In this document: one piece after another, positions 1 to 11,362 of the stretch
How positions within the stretch are numbered: position 1 is the first letter of the stretch
Layout of the letters: every line of letters starts with the position of its first letter
Source of the DNA: Stentor coeruleus
Taxonomy: Eukaryota > Ciliophora > Heterotrichea > Heterotrichida > Stentoridae
DNA length: 51,845 nucleotides
Assembly: GCA_001970955.1 (NCBI GenBank)
Contig: MPUH01000473.1
Coordinates: forward strand, 1-51,845
Reading direction: 5' to 3'
Notes under the pieces: generated by a model
What the model saw: only the letters and a program-made list of their open reading frames with translations
The model's database searches: none
What the model was told of the DNA's origin: nothing
Translations under genes and position numbers: made by a program

Positions 1-2132
1 GGACTGTGAAAGTGTGGAACCTGCTTGAAAAAAGACAAGAAGCAGTACTTGAAGGTCACACGGATGAAGCATCTTTTAAAGCACATACACCAATAAACAG
101 TCTAACAAAAATAACCACCTTCTCTAATCAAACCAAAGAATCAATATTAAAAGGTCATACCGGATCAATAAACTCCATTGCAATTACTAACAATGGCAAA
201 TTCGCGATTACAGCATCTCAAGACATGACATTAAGAATATGGGACATTGAAAATAAAACCCAAATAAATATATTAAAAAACCATTCTGATTGGGTAAAAT
301 GCATTATAATAACAAAAGATAACAATTTTATAATATCAGGATCATTAGACAACACTATAAGAGTATGGGATTTCCAAAACAAAATCCAAAAATTTTTACT
401 TCAAAATCATACAGATAGTGTTAATACTATAGCAATAACAACCGATAATAGTTTTATAATATCAGGCTCTTCAGATACAACAGTTCGTATATGGAATTTC
501 ATAGAAAAAAAGCAAGAAGTTATTCTTAAAGGTCATACAAATATCGTAACATCTGTTTCTATAACAAATGATAATAAATTAATTGTATCAGGGTCTGATG
601 ATTTTACTATAAGAATCTGGAAATTCATAGATAAAACATCATATGCTATACTTCAAGGCCATAGTTTTAATGTTAATTGTATCGCTATAACAAATGATAA
701 TAAGCGTATTGTATCAGCATCTAATGATAAAACTATAAGAATATGGAATTTAATAAGTAATAAACAAGAATCTGTTATACAAAATTATGGGTATAAAGTT
801 AAAAGTGTTGCTATTACAAATAATAATCGATTTATGGTTTTAGCATGCTGTGATAAGACTGTAAAAATATATAATTTAAATACAAATTCCTTAGAAAAAA
901 CACTTCAAGGTCATGATGATAAAGTTAAAAATGTTGTGATTTCAAGTGATAATAGGTTTATTTTGTCGGGATCAGCAGATAAGACATTGAGGATTTGGGA
1001 TCTTGAAAATTATTTTCTGGATAAGGATATTAAGATTCATGATAAGGCTTTGGAGAATACTAATCGATTGGAAAAATCGGAAACTTTTGAAAAAACAATA
1101 GACAATCGGAAAACTTTAGGATCAGAAAAAACAGTACGAGGTTGGAGTGATAAGTGTAAAAATGTGCTAAAACAATCGCTATTTTACAAAATTCATGCTT
1201 TAAGTAAAGATGAAGTTTTTTGTTTATCAAGTTCAGATTCTAGCAGCAATATATTAATTGTATGGAATCTTAAAACAAATATACATGAAGCAACACTTGA
1301 AGGTCACAATAATATTATTACATGTGCAGAAATGACAAGTGATAATAAATTTATAGTTTCAGGTTCTGCTGATAACACTTTAAGATTATGGAATCTCTTT
1401 AAAAAAAAGCAAAAAGTAGTTTTCCATAATCATAAAGATTGTATAAAAAGTGTTGTTATAACAAGTAATAATCAATTTGCTATAACTGGATCTGAAGATA
1501 GCACAATAAGATTATGGAGTTTTGCCAAAAAGTGTCAAGTAACAGTTTTTCATGGCCATTACTCATCGGTAAATAGTGTTTTAATAACAAAAGATAACAA
1601 GTTTATAATCTCAGGATCTGATGATAATTCTATAAGAGTTTGGAATATACGCATGAAAAAACAAGAAGCTATACTTGAGGGTCATAATGATTGTGTTAAA
1701 AAAATTGCTATTACTAATGATAATCGGTTTATTGTATCTCTAGCTAGTGATAATATAATAGCAATTTGGAATTATTCTGAGTTAAAACAAGTAGCGGTTA
1801 TTAAAGATATAGATGAGGATATAGAAAATGTTGAAATTACGAGTGATGATAAGTTTGTGATTCTGACTTCTTGTGATAAAAATTTAAGGGTTTGGGATTT
1901 AAAAGTTTGTGAAGAAATACTTACTAAAAATATTTTATCTAATATATTTACAAGTACTATCGCTAGTAAAATTGCAAACAAAGTTTATCTTAGTAATAGT
2001 TATAGAATTTCAATCTGGAATATGGATAAAAATATAGTTGAAGATGAATTAGATTTAGAAATTACTGAAAAAATATTTGATGAAAAATTATGCAATAAAC
2101 AGACTATCATTTCTCCAAAAATTAGTTATTAG
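1..2132 (+). CDS. WD40-repeat protein with two seven-blade propellers (5' partial)
   Basis: The reading frame is open from the first bases (codons start at base 3) and already lies at the end of a WD repeat (TVKVWNL), so the start lies outside the window. About 14 WD40 blades can be counted, most with the pattern L-x-GH ... ITNDNKFIISGS-D-TIRIWN. Seven blades are followed by a divergent linker of about 60 residues and then seven more blades, which suggests two propellers. The last two blades are degenerate. No catalytic or membrane domain is visible in the part seen. WD40 propellers are scaffolds; the partner cannot be read from sequence. The gene ends with TAG. An N-terminal effector domain could lie upstream of the window. 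Confidence 0.9.
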   Translation, partial: TVKVWNLLEKRQEAVLEGHTDEASFKAHTPINSLTKITTFSNQTKESILKGHTGSINSIAITNNGKFAITASQDMTLRIWDIENKTQINILKNHSDWVKCIIITKDNNFIISGSLDNTIRVWDFQNKIQKFLLQNHTDSVNTIAITTDNSFIISGSSDTTVRIWNFIEKKQEVILKGHTNIVTSVSITNDNKLIVSGSDDFTIRIWKFIDKTSYAILQGHSFNVNCIAITNDNKRIVSASNDKTIRIWNLISNKQESVIQNYGYKVKSVAITNNNRFMVLACCDKTVKIYNLNTNSLEKTLQGHDDKVKNVVISSDNRFILSGSADKTLRIWDLENYFLDKDIKIHDKALENTNRLEKSETFEKTIDNRKTLGSEKTVRGWSDKCKNVLKQSLFYKIHALSKDEVFCLSSSDSSSNILIVWNLKTNIHEATLEGHNNIITCAEMTSDNKFIVSGSADNTLRLWNLFKKKQKVVFHNHKDCIKSVVITSNNQFAITGSEDSTIRLWSFAKKCQVTVFHGHYSSVNSVLITKDNKFIISGSDDNSIRVWNIRMKKQEAILEGHNDCVKKIAITNDNRFIVSLASDNIIAIWNYSELKQVAVIKDIDEDIENVEITSDDKFVILTSCDKNLRVWDLKVCEEILTKNILSNIFTSTIASKIANKVYLSNSYRISIWNMDKNIVEDELDLEITEKIFDEKLCNKQTIISPKISY

Positions 2133-2428
2133 CTATTAGAAGATTAGTTAAAAATTTCGATTTTAAAGAGTCTTTATTTTTCAAATTGATACAATCACTT
2201 TATTCATTGATTATTATACTACACATCAACAAAAAAACACTTAGATTATCTTACAACTTCTAAATTTTATTCGCATGCAAATAATTTCTCAAACTTCAAA
2301 GCAAATATTTATTTCATCAAACAATCCTCTAAATAAACCCTTAAAACACAAAAAATTTCTCAGTGTAAATTCTTTTAACAAATCATTTAAGAATAAATAA
2401 ATAATCCTATTTACCTACATTAACTAAT

Positions 2429-4210
2429 CTAGTTATTTCTATTTTGCAATCCTCCTAGCAATTGATTAAGAATAAGCAAGTTTACTAAATTATTGCCTCC
2501 AGTTCCACCAATACCCTGAAGTTGTGGTTTAGGTCTATTCGGATCATTATAGCACAGCAAGCAATAATTATTGCTACAAGTATTGCAACAAAACATTCCA
2601 GCTTTCTTATAATTCATTCCACAAGAATTACAAGTTGAATGATTTCCTCCGTTTCTCTGACTGATATTCGCAACCCAAATCAAAGGGTGATTATTCGGCC
2701 CATGTGATTTTTGTTCTCCTTTAATAACAATATTAAGTAAAATATCAGAGCAACTCATACATACATCAAAATTACACTCTTTACATCTATATCTTTCTTG
2801 ATTTTTTTTATCAAAACAATAATCACATTGAAATTCACTTCTAGTAACCCAACGAAGCAAATGACTTGATTGACATCTAAATACAGGATGTCCTGCAGTA
2901 GGTCTAGTAAAAAAAATATAGCAATCTGGGCATAAATAATAACTACATTGGTTGCATGTATAACTATTTCCATTAAAGTTTACTCCACAACAATTGCATT
3001 TAGGGGCTAAAATCAGACCTCCTAAATTAATAAGTTGTATTACTGAAGGAGATAATTGATGATTATTACTACATTTTACTGATCCACACAGAGGAGATTG
3101 TCCTTTATTAATCCCACAATTTTGACATATATCATATTCACATGATCTACAATGCCAATGAGCTTCATCTTTAAAAATATTACATGAACGACATCTAAAT
3201 TTATGCTCTTGTCCTTTATTTTCATAAAACATATCAGCATCAGGTCTCCATAAAAGCTCATGGTTATTATCGCATTTCATTTTCTGACTAGGAAGTCCTT
3301 TATTAAGTCCACAACCTTCACACAAGTCATAGTCACAAGTTTCGCAATGCCAACAAGATGATGAGAATTTTCTCTGACAATTCCCACAGTTAATCCAGAA
3401 ATTTTTATTTTTTCTATAGTATATAAAAGGAACTGTTACCGTCCATTTAAGTTCATGATTATTTCTACATCCTATTGTATTAGACCTTACAATAGTTGCT
3501 TTATTTGGTATTTGAGGTGAATTTAAAACATTTGGGTTTGTTTGTGGACTATTAAATTCTTGAGATCTTGTTTGATTACTTAAATTAATTGTAGGAGGTC
3601 GACTATTAAAACTTTCTTTTTTAGGTAAAAAAGATGGGTATTCTGAATTGACTCTTTTTTGAAGCATAGTATTAAGTTCTTTTTTGTTTGTGAATAAATA
3701 ATCGATATCACTAACAATTGTTGCCCATTGGGAAATAGAAGAATTTAATTCTAGTGAGTTCAAATTTACTGATAAAAGATCCCATTTTGAGCATTCTTTT
3801 TTAGCTTCTTCAAGGTTTAGAGCTAAGGTTTTTTTTAGGTTGTTTTCAGGAATTGCGTTTGGATTTATTTTAATATCATTAATAGCCTTTTCTATGCTTT
3901 TTTCGTGATCGCCCATGGTTCTGCATAGAATTCGAGCGCGTTCTTCGAATTGTGACATTAGACGAGAAAAGTCTTCAATGATAGCTTTTTTATGGTTTTT
4001 GACATTATTTTTGGTTTTTATCAAAGAACCAAGTACTAAATTTATAACTTCGGGATCGAAATTGATCCCTAAAGATTTTACAGTATGAGATATTGATTGA
4101 TCGTTGAGATGGGTTGTCAAATCATTTTGACAATAGTATTTTCTTTCATTTCTGCAGGTGCATTCGAAACTTGGCTTATTAAGACAGTTTAATCTTGAGC
4201 AGTTTAGCAT
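2429..4210 (-). CDS. B-box-like / multiple C1-like zinc-finger protein, 593 aa
   Basis: The first 45 residues form a Cys/His cluster (C-x4-C...C-x-C...C...H...H) resembling the B-box-like fingers common in ciliates. A helical, probably coiled-coil region follows at about 50-200, then a Ser/Asn/Pro-rich linker. The C-terminal half carries five tandem Cys/His modules, most opening with a C-x-NNHEL-W motif and closing with C-x2-C...C-x2-C pairs (for example CWHCETCDYDLCEGCG). They resemble DC1/C1 or ZZ zinc-binding modules. The order B-box, coiled coil, repeated zinc module recalls TRIM-like proteins, but there is no RING finger and no evidence of ligase activity. The start is the ATG at 4210 and the stop is TAG. 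Family assignment is by motif only. Confidence 0.85.
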   Translation of the reverse strand: MLNCSRLNCLNKPSFECTCRNERKYYCQNDLTTHLNDQSISHTVKSLGINFDPEVINLVLGSLIKTKNNVKNHKKAIIEDFSRLMSQFEERARILCRTMGDHEKSIEKAINDIKINPNAIPENNLKKTLALNLEEAKKECSKWDLLSVNLNSLELNSSISQWATIVSDIDYLFTNKKELNTMLQKRVNSEYPSFLPKKESFNSRPPTINLSNQTRSQEFNSPQTNPNVLNSPQIPNKATIVRSNTIGCRNNHELKWTVTVPFIYYRKNKNFWINCGNCQRKFSSSCWHCETCDYDLCEGCGLNKGLPSQKMKCDNNHELLWRPDADMFYENKGQEHKFRCRSCNIFKDEAHWHCRSCEYDICQNCGINKGQSPLCGSVKCSNNHQLSPSVIQLINLGGLILAPKCNCCGVNFNGNSYTCNQCSYYLCPDCYIFFTRPTAGHPVFRCQSSHLLRWVTRSEFQCDYCFDKKNQERYRCKECNFDVCMSCSDILLNIVIKGEQKSHGPNNHPLIWVANISQRNGGNHSTCNSCGMNYKKAGMFCCNTCSNNYCLLCYNDPNRPKPQLQGIGGTGGNNLVNLLILNQLLGGLQNRNN

Positions 4211-4472
4211 ATTTATAATAGTCTACAAATTTGTTATACTAATAATAATGAATATAATAAGAAAAATATTTTGATTTATAATAGGAAAATTAATATCCTA
4301 AAAGAATTAGTTTTTAGATTGAAAATATCAGCTTTAAGGTAAAAAATTATTATAAACCTAAATATGATTATCTTATTTCAAAATAAATGCTAGACTAATC
4401 AAAATAGTATTAAATGATTGTATTTGCTTATATTAGATAAATATTTTATAATCATCATACCGAAAACAACTT

Positions 4473-5747
4473 TTATAACTTAGTATTTTCTAAATAATGG
4501 ATTTCATCCCTTAACTGAGCGATCATACTATCAAGAGCTCTATCTGTTTTTTTCATTTTTACATGTATATGACTAGCTGATACTCTTATGTTAATAAGCG
4601 CTTCATCATTTCCTTTATTTAATTCATCAGCCTCAAATCTTGCATTTTTCATTTCCTTGCACTTAGTTCTCAATCTTTTCTTTTGTTCTTTTGCAATATG
4701 ACTATTTCTCCCAAACATCCTTTTATATAAATAAAACCTCATACCTTCAGATATAGTTTCAGCTGCTATGCTTGATTTGTATATTTTTGTAAAAGCCTTA
4801 CTTTGTTGAGTGTTTAATTCAAGCTTATCTTGTAATGTTAAAACCATTAAACTAAATAAACTAGTTCCAACAAAGTATCCAATAACTGTCACAACCCTAC
4901 CAAAATCTGTAACAGGTAGAAACTCTCCATAACCAAGTGTACTCATGTTTTCAAATAAAAACCATAAAGCATTCATGTAATCAGTATAATAATAAGTTGT
5001 TAAATCATCAACAGGTCTTTCAAGTATCCTAAAAATAGTAGTCAAAAGTACCATAGCAGACACCGCGGATATCACTACAACTTTCAGTGGGTACTGAGCA
5101 ACTAGGCATTTTATACCAAATCTAGCATCTGCAGGTACCTTATACTTCCTACAATAATTCCTAGCAAGATGATCTTCATACGGTGAAAACAAAGAAATCG
5201 CTCTCAACAATATTTCAACCCTAAACAACATAATTAAATAAGCTATTTCTGAATAATGATAGCATATTTCATACATATTAAACTGATACCTCATCATTAG
5301 ATACAAATGAAAATCTGCCCCTGGGTAAGGTATTATAAGTAGCATTATAATTTCAACCAATTTATACCATGTAATTGAGTCTATGATTTTCATAAAACTA
5401 ATATTTTGATTCTGATAACCACTGTATATATAATTCATATAAGCTTCCCATACAAGACGATGATATATTCCAAACAAAAGGTAAAACAAAGCAACCATTG
5501 TTGTAAAGATGATCATCATTTTGTAAGGATCTAAAGCCATTATGCTAATTTTGCAGTTATCGTGGGTACGCTCATTTGAATATGTGTATTCATAGTCAAT
5601 TGTGGCGAATAAAATCCCTAAGATGGAAAATAATGCACATAAAGCATCACTTGCTCGCCAGTCATAGAAGAGTTTTTTAGATTCTCGGAATGTATCTTCG
5701 TATGAGATAGAGTTATTTGTTATCATGATACTTCGGTCAGAATCCAT
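4473..5747 (-). CDS. SK-type (small-conductance Ca-activated) potassium channel
   Basis: The 424-residue protein has six hydrophobic segments (about 33-52, 77-95, 127-142, 168-187, 221-240, 283-305) and a pore loop with the K-selectivity filter T-L-G-Y-G at 270-274. S3 ends in a IPYPG motif like the IHPxPG of SK channels, and S4 has few positive charges, as expected for a voltage-insensitive channel. After S6 comes a basic, helical stretch (about 315-345) where the constitutive calmodulin-binding domain of SK channels sits. Known role: K+ efflux gated by Ca2+/calmodulin; in ciliates such channels would hyperpolarise the cell after Ca2+ entry. Location is inferred to be plasma or ciliary membrane. 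Start ATG at 5747, stop TAA. Confidence 0.85.
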   Translation of the reverse strand: MDSDRSIMITNNSISYEDTFRESKKLFYDWRASDALCALFSILGILFATIDYEYTYSNERTHDNCKISIMALDPYKMMIIFTTMVALFYLLFGIYHRLVWEAYMNYIYSGYQNQNISFMKIIDSITWYKLVEIIMLLIIPYPGADFHLYLMMRYQFNMYEICYHYSEIAYLIMLFRVEILLRAISLFSPYEDHLARNYCRKYKVPADARFGIKCLVAQYPLKVVVISAVSAMVLLTTIFRILERPVDDLTTYYYTDYMNALWFLFENMSTLGYGEFLPVTDFGRVVTVIGYFVGTSLFSLMVLTLQDKLELNTQQSKAFTKIYKSSIAAETISEGMRFYLYKRMFGRNSHIAKEQKKRLRTKCKEMKNARFEADELNKGNDEALINIRVSASHIHVKMKKTDRALDSMIAQLRDEIHYLENTKL

Positions 5748-6208
5748 TCTTGGAAAATTATAGTTTTGATTTAATTTTATTGTTTTAATCAGGCTTGTTG
5801 TGAATATAAAATTTTATGCATTTGGATTTAGTAAATATTAATTTTAGATTTTCAGTTGAATGAAATAGATATGCAGATTTTATGAGCAAGAGTGTGAATA
5901 TTTTAATATAGTTTTAGACTAGATTTTTTTTTCATAAATTTAATTAGTTGTATGTGAGAACAAGTGTTTAAAGGGTATTTATTTTGATAGTTTTTATGCG
6001 TATTAGTTGAACTTGAATTTTTTAAAACATTTTAATATTTAGCATAACAATTCAATTATGATTCAAGTAACTAATTCTAAAATTTATGTTTAAATACAAA
6101 CTACAACCTTTTTATCGATTTCTATATCTAAATATAATCTAATTTCTAACTACATAAAAAAAAACTATTTTCATAATAAAATAACATAGTTTATATTAAA
6201 ATAATTAA
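5748..6208. other. Spacer between divergent genes, skew switch
   Basis: No gene seen. From 5748 to 6000 the + strand has about 44 G and 11 C; from 6001 to 6208 about 9 G and 23 C. It must hold the promoters of both flanking genes, but no recognisable motif stands out. Confidence 0.6.
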
Positions 6209-6814
6209 ATGAAGGAAAGTTACAATGCCAAAATTTCAGAACTTATCTCTGAAGTTAAGAAATATAACAAACATCTAAGTACTGAAAAAGAGCAACAAAT
6301 TTCTCAATTCATAGCCCGAACAAACAAAAAAAAACTAGATGACCAACTCAGAAAAGAGGCACAAGCTAAAGAAATCGCTGAAAAGCTTCGTCTTGAGCAA
6401 GAACACCTTTTGCAAGAAAAACTAAAAAAAAAGAACATAAAACAAGAATCATATTCAGAATGGGTGCAAAAAAATAGCAAATTATTTGAACTGAAAAAAG
6501 ATAGAATTACAGAAGAAATTGAAAAGATGAAAGAGCAAACAAAAATCCAAAATGAACTTGAGAATAAAATAACAGAACAGAGATATATGGAAATATTATC
6601 AAATAAAGTAAAAGCTAAAGAAATCAGCAATCATATGAGAATTTTAGATTTTAAACGTAATAAATTGTTAAAAGATATTCAAGATAGAAAAGTTAAAGAG
6701 GATGAAGAAAATAAACTACCGAAATTAACTGCACTTGATATTATTAAAGAAAGACTTAAACAGTCAGAGACTATAAAACTTATTGATGAGTGTTTTGAAA
6801 TTGAGGATTGCTGA
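6209..6814 (+). CDS. Coiled-coil protein, 201 aa
   Basis: The protein is almost entirely charged alpha-helix (Lys, Glu, Gln, Arg) with heptad-like spacing from about residue 5 to 190, and no signal peptide or membrane segment. A short E-x-Y-x-E-W-V-x-K-N motif near residue 80 is the only distinctive element. I do not recognise the family; short coiled-coil proteins of this kind are frequent in ciliary and basal-body inventories, but nothing here proves such a location. The ATG at 6209 follows an AT-rich leader and the gene ends with TGA. Confidence 0.75.
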   Translation: MKESYNAKISELISEVKKYNKHLSTEKEQQISQFIARTNKKKLDDQLRKEAQAKEIAEKLRLEQEHLLQEKLKKKNIKQESYSEWVQKNSKLFELKKDRITEEIEKMKEQTKIQNELENKITEQRYMEILSNKVKAKEISNHMRILDFKRNKLLKDIQDRKVKEDEENKLPKLTALDIIKERLKQSETIKLIDECFEIEDC

Positions 6815-7309
6815 TGGATAATTAAAAAATAATTAAATGCTGTAATTGTTATGGTTTGGATGCTTTTTAGTTGTTTTTTTTTATCATCACAACTTTACTG
6901 TTTATTAAATCTTTAAGATATAGGCTAAGTATGATTTATTACCGGTATGCAAAAAGACATAATTACACAAGTATTTGAATAAAAAATTATAATTTTTATT
7001 GATCCTTATAGTAAAAGAAAACTTTTTTATTATAAACATAACTTGATTTTAAGTATATGTAAGCTTAAAGTAGGTGGGCATAAGATTACAGATATAAACA
7101 GTTGCCTGAAAGCTTTGGTAGTAAGATTAAATAGAAATTAATATATATTAACCATAAACTATAATCATTCGTTTTACTATGTAAATTATAGAGCAAATCT
7201 TAAATGTAAAAATCTTAATTATTCAGTAATCTTCACAACAAAAACCATAAAAAATCAATCATTCTATTTTAATTTTGACATAAGCAATAGATTATTTATA
7301 AACTATTAT
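6815..7309. other. Spacer between convergent genes
   Basis: No ORF or RNA gene seen. The left part is mildly G-rich and the last 110 bases are C-rich, following the window-wide skew pattern. Confidence 0.4.
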
Positions 7310-8215
7310 CTAATATTCTTCATTCAGGTGTTTGTGTATTATATCGTTTACCAAATGCACTGTACCCAACATTATGGGGGCTTTGATAAAATTTAAAGTA
7401 ACTCCTTTCATTAATCCTTTAACGCCTTCATATCTATATATCATTTTAAGATAACTCCATACACTATTTGGATGCTCATCTTTGAAACTTGATTGAAATA
7501 ATGACACCTGTTCTATAAATCCTTTAGCTAACATTCTTTTTCGAACAACATCAAATGGGTATGATATTATTTGCCCTGCAAGGCCAGCAAATGAACCAAA
7601 AAGAAATATTTCTGTTTTACTTGCATCAACAAATGTATTTTTTAATGTGAAAAAAATACTAAATGTAATACCACCATATATCCCTACACCAAGTATTGTT
7701 GGGGTTATACCTTTAAAAAGGCTATTTATCCCTTCATCTCTAAGCATTGTATAAAAACCATGTGTTATTCCATTATAAAGTCTGCTAGTTGTTTGATAAG
7801 CAAGTCTTGTACGTATTACATCAAAAGGGTACGTGAGCATCACTGCTGTAGTTCCAGCAAGTGATCCAGACATAAATTTAATTATGCCATTCCAATAATA
7901 ATCAGAAGGAAAATAAGGCCGTAGCAAAGCTTCAGCCCGAGCATAGACCGTGAATTGCTAAATATCACTTACTAATCCAGAATAAGGGAAAACTCTAATA
8001 ATTTGAGCTAGATTTCCTTTCCAAAACGATCGAAATCCTTCTTCAAGTAAAATCCTATTCAACTCAAGTTTCATAGATCGAATATTGAATTTCCGAATTG
8101 TCCCCATAAATAAAAACTTCACTCGGTCTATAGGAGCGACAGCTGTTTTAGCAATCATCCCTGCACAACCTCCTGATATAAATTTCAATACTGAATCGTA
8201 GTCAGATCTTGACAT
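7310..8215 (-). CDS. Mitochondrial carrier (SLC25 family), one 15-nt intron
   Basis: Removing the intron GTAAGTGATATTTAG (7958-7972, phase 0, supplying the stop that splits the two ORFs) gives one 296-residue protein, the usual length for a mitochondrial carrier. Three carrier repeats are visible, with signature starts PIDRVK, PFDVIR and PFDVVR (P-x-D-x-x-[KR]). The first repeat (GMIAKTAVAPIDRVK) and the middle block (MLTYPFDVIRTRL...PTILGV.IYGGI) resemble SLC25A42/SLC25A16, the mitochondrial CoA/adenine-nucleotide carriers. Substrate is inferred from this resemblance only. Acts in the inner mitochondrial membrane. Start ATG at 8215, stop TAG. Confidence 0.9.
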
Positions 8216-9217
8216 TTATTAGTTTATATGAATACTTTTACTATAGATAAAATTGTTTTAGTTGATTTTTTATATGATTTTAAGGAAGTTTAGAAGATTC
8301 TAGGAGTTTTTACTTAGAGGTAAGGATTTGGAAAATATAGAGAAAATTGATGGAATATTTTAGGATTTATGGATGGAGGTTGTGAGTATTGATGGAAGAT
8401 TATTGAGGATGTTGATATTTTATTAAAGGGTTTGAAGAATGAAAATTAGGATTTGAGATGATGGATGTTGATGGATTGTATTTGGGTTAATGTTTATGAC
8501 TTATAAGAAGAGTGGAAGAATTTAAGCTTTTAGGGTTGATGATGAGATAATGGGTTTAAAGAGTTTTTTTTTATGAGTTGGAGTGATGATGAATTAGTGA
8601 AATAATATTCGCTGTTCATGGGAAATTTTGAAAGTTTTGACTGGTTTGGTGTTGGAAGGAAAATAAAATGATGGAAAAGAATTTTTTATGATAAGTTTTG
8701 GGTTAAATAAAGTATGATAAGGGTATCAGATTTAAGATATTATAAAATTATGTGAAAAAGGAATAAAGGGTTAAAGACTATTTGCTATTGTAAGGTTTAT
8801 TTAAATGATTCTGATAGAAGATTAGGATTAAAAATTTTAGGTAATACATCTTAATATAACTTTTTACATATATATTGAGTAATTAATAGCTTTATCATAT
8901 AAAATATATTGATTTATATATTATGTTAAATATTTAATCGTTAAAGTTTAAAGTAATAATAAGTTAATCTATTTTACCTAAAAATCATAAAACTATTTCT
9001 TAAAATAAATCTTAATCATTTCTACAAAACAATTATATAACATATTCCAAAGTCTTAAAATACTATAAACTTCTTATATACCTACTATTAAAGCTAATAT
9101 TATAATCATAATACTATAAACAAATTTTAGTTTTTACTCTCTTTTTATTACATTTTTTTATCTTTAAATCATTTGCTGTTTGTATTAGTTTGTTTTTTAT
9201 ACTCTTTTTATAATATA
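8216..9217. other. 1-kb spacer between divergent genes
   Basis: Strongly G-rich on the left (for example 16 G and 2 C in 8281-8340) and C-rich, G-poor next to the right-hand gene. Many stops in all frames; no gene, tRNA or repeat recognised. TAGGGTT at 8531 is a telomere-like heptamer. Confidence 0.5.
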
Positions 9218-11362
9218 ATGGCTGGTGTTGATTATTTTGCAGAGTATAAAGAGCGTATGAAAGCAAGGTTAAAGATAGCAGAAAAGGAACCGAATTCTTT
9301 ATATGAGTTGTTTACTAGAGGAAATCCTGAAGATGCATTTAGTAGGGTGATGGAATTCCGTAAAATGGTAAATACTCAGCCTTTATATATTAAAGAAGAA
9401 TCATTGTCTAATCTTGAGTTTTCTGACAACATTATTTTGCCTTTATTTCTAGGTCATTCTCTTTTCAAGGTCCTTCCTTCACACCAAAAATTAGAACAAG
9501 TTAATACAGAAAGTGACTATTTTTGCCTTTTCAAACAGAACTTATACACAAATAATTTCAGTCAAGCACTTGAGATTATTAATAAGTGTATGGCTTTTAA
9601 TGCTAAGAAATACTTGAAATGGAAACTTTTAGTGTTGTATTTTCTTCGTCAACTTGATGAGAATTTTATATCACAAAATTCTATTGACAATTGGACTATT
9701 GAAGCAGAATTATTAGAAGTCTTTGTAACGAACTCTGAAGAAAAAGCTAGGGCACTATACTCAAAAAACGAATACTATGGTAGCCTTGCTTGGCTTCATA
9801 TATTTAAAGTATCGAATCATCCAGAAAAAATGCATATAATAACAGCTATTCTTACAAAACTCTTAGAAAAATACTCAAACAACACAGAAGCTTATTTTAT
9901 AGCAATTCAACTTATGAAAAAAATGCGTAGAAACTACGGCCAAAAACTTTGTGAAAGTGTTTTTTTACATTTTAAAGATGTACCTGATGAATATTCAGTT
10001 TTTGTCAATATAAACTATGCTATTCTTCTTTCATATGAAGATAAATACACTATAAGTATTGAGGTATTACAAGAAACATTTAATAAATATCCACAACATA
10101 TTGAAATATTGTATTACTTTGGGAAAATATGTGTGAAATCAGGTAGACTGAACATTTTAAGCTTTGGAATTGGAGCTTTGACTGAGTTTGTTAGATTCCA
10201 AATGAAGAATGTTAATAAAGCATATTTATTAATGGTCCAAGGTATGATGAAAAGAAATCAGATTTATAGAGCTGTTAAGTATTTAATGAAAATACAATGC
10301 GAGCAGTTATCTAAATCCAAACAAAAACTAGTCCAGGATATAAAAAGCAAATTGATTACAGAAATAAGTTGGTTTCAAGCTATTCACACTGGAGAAGAAC
10401 TTCCAGATAAAGATCATCCTTTAAACAGTGAATTCGAAATGTACTGTGAAGCCAAAATCCTCATGAAAAAAAACGACCTCAACGAAGCTTTAAAAAAACT
10501 CCTCAACTTGCATTTACGTCAAGAATTCGAACTAAAATATGTCCTTCAAGAAATAAAAATATTAAAAATTATAAGGGAATACGACTACTCCGATCGTTGT
10601 GCAGGGCTTATCAAACTTATAAAAAACAGCAAAGTTACCTCAAGGCAATGGGTAAAATCTCTAATTTTCTATTCAAAATACTTAGAAAGTATGGATTGTC
10701 CTGAAGAAGCATACAAAGTTCTATCATTTATCAGCAAATGTTTCCCTAAATACAAAATCCCATCACCATATTTTGAAAGTTTAAAAAACAACGAGATTTT
10801 TACTGAAGTAAATACAGATTTTATGTTTAACATAAGACAAAGTACTCAGAAAATATCCCCAAGAATTATTGTAGAAAATGAAATTTCAAATATATCTGAG
10901 ACTTTAAGCTCACCTAAACAAAGAAGGTATACAACACAGATACCTAAACCTGGGTTTTCTAAAAGTACTAGAGATAAAGATGTGAAAGATTCTAATAATT
11001 TGGAAGCAGCTATAGCACCTGTGCATAATATTGACACATCATCACCTTGGTTATTTGTAACTCTCTCACCAGTTTTTTTATATAAAATAGGTAAACTGTG
11101 TGCTGTTAATAAAATTCATGAAATCGATGGAATTTATGCTTTGAACAATTTCTTTTCACTAAAAGAAAACATTATGTTCAAAGAACAGTTTATAGCTAAG
11201 TATGATTTAAAAGCAAAAATATATCTTTTCTGTTTGTATAAACAGTCAGAGCAAGACTCAGAAGCATCAGTACTTAAAGCGAAAATTATTATATCACCAA
11301 AGTATTCAGAATTTATCAACAATCAGAAACACTCAAATCTTAGAAACTATTTCACTAGTTAA
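9218..11362 (+). CDS. TPR-like helical-repeat protein, 714 aa
   Basis: An upstream in-frame stretch to 9173 exists, but the first ATG is at 9218 (MAGVDYFAEYKERM), which I take as the start. The protein is mostly alpha-helical, with tandem helix pairs resembling tetratricopeptide repeats at about residues 110-400 (for example a block around LQETFNKYPQHIEILYYFGK) and further helical repeats at 420-520. A Ser/Thr/Lys-rich, probably disordered linker at about 570-625 is followed by a final folded segment of about 90 residues. No catalytic motif, signal peptide or membrane span. TPR proteins are scaffolds, for example in IFT or other large complexes, but no specific family is recognised. Stop TAA. 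Confidence 0.8.
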   Translation: MAGVDYFAEYKERMKARLKIAEKEPNSLYELFTRGNPEDAFSRVMEFRKMVNTQPLYIKEESLSNLEFSDNIILPLFLGHSLFKVLPSHQKLEQVNTESDYFCLFKQNLYTNNFSQALEIINKCMAFNAKKYLKWKLLVLYFLRQLDENFISQNSIDNWTIEAELLEVFVTNSEEKARALYSKNEYYGSLAWLHIFKVSNHPEKMHIITAILTKLLEKYSNNTEAYFIAIQLMKKMRRNYGQKLCESVFLHFKDVPDEYSVFVNINYAILLSYEDKYTISIEVLQETFNKYPQHIEILYYFGKICVKSGRLNILSFGIGALTEFVRFQMKNVNKAYLLMVQGMMKRNQIYRAVKYLMKIQCEQLSKSKQKLVQDIKSKLITEISWFQAIHTGEELPDKDHPLNSEFEMYCEAKILMKKNDLNEALKKLLNLHLRQEFELKYVLQEIKILKIIREYDYSDRCAGLIKLIKNSKVTSRQWVKSLIFYSKYLESMDCPEEAYKVLSFISKCFPKYKIPSPYFESLKNNEIFTEVNTDFMFNIRQSTQKISPRIIVENEISNISETLSSPKQRRYTTQIPKPGFSKSTRDKDVKDSNNLEAAIAPVHNIDTSSPWLFVTLSPVFLYKIGKLCAVNKIHEIDGIYALNNFFSLKENIMFKEQFIAKYDLKAKIYLFCLYKQSEQDSEASVLKAKIIISPKYSEFINNQKHSNLRNYFTS

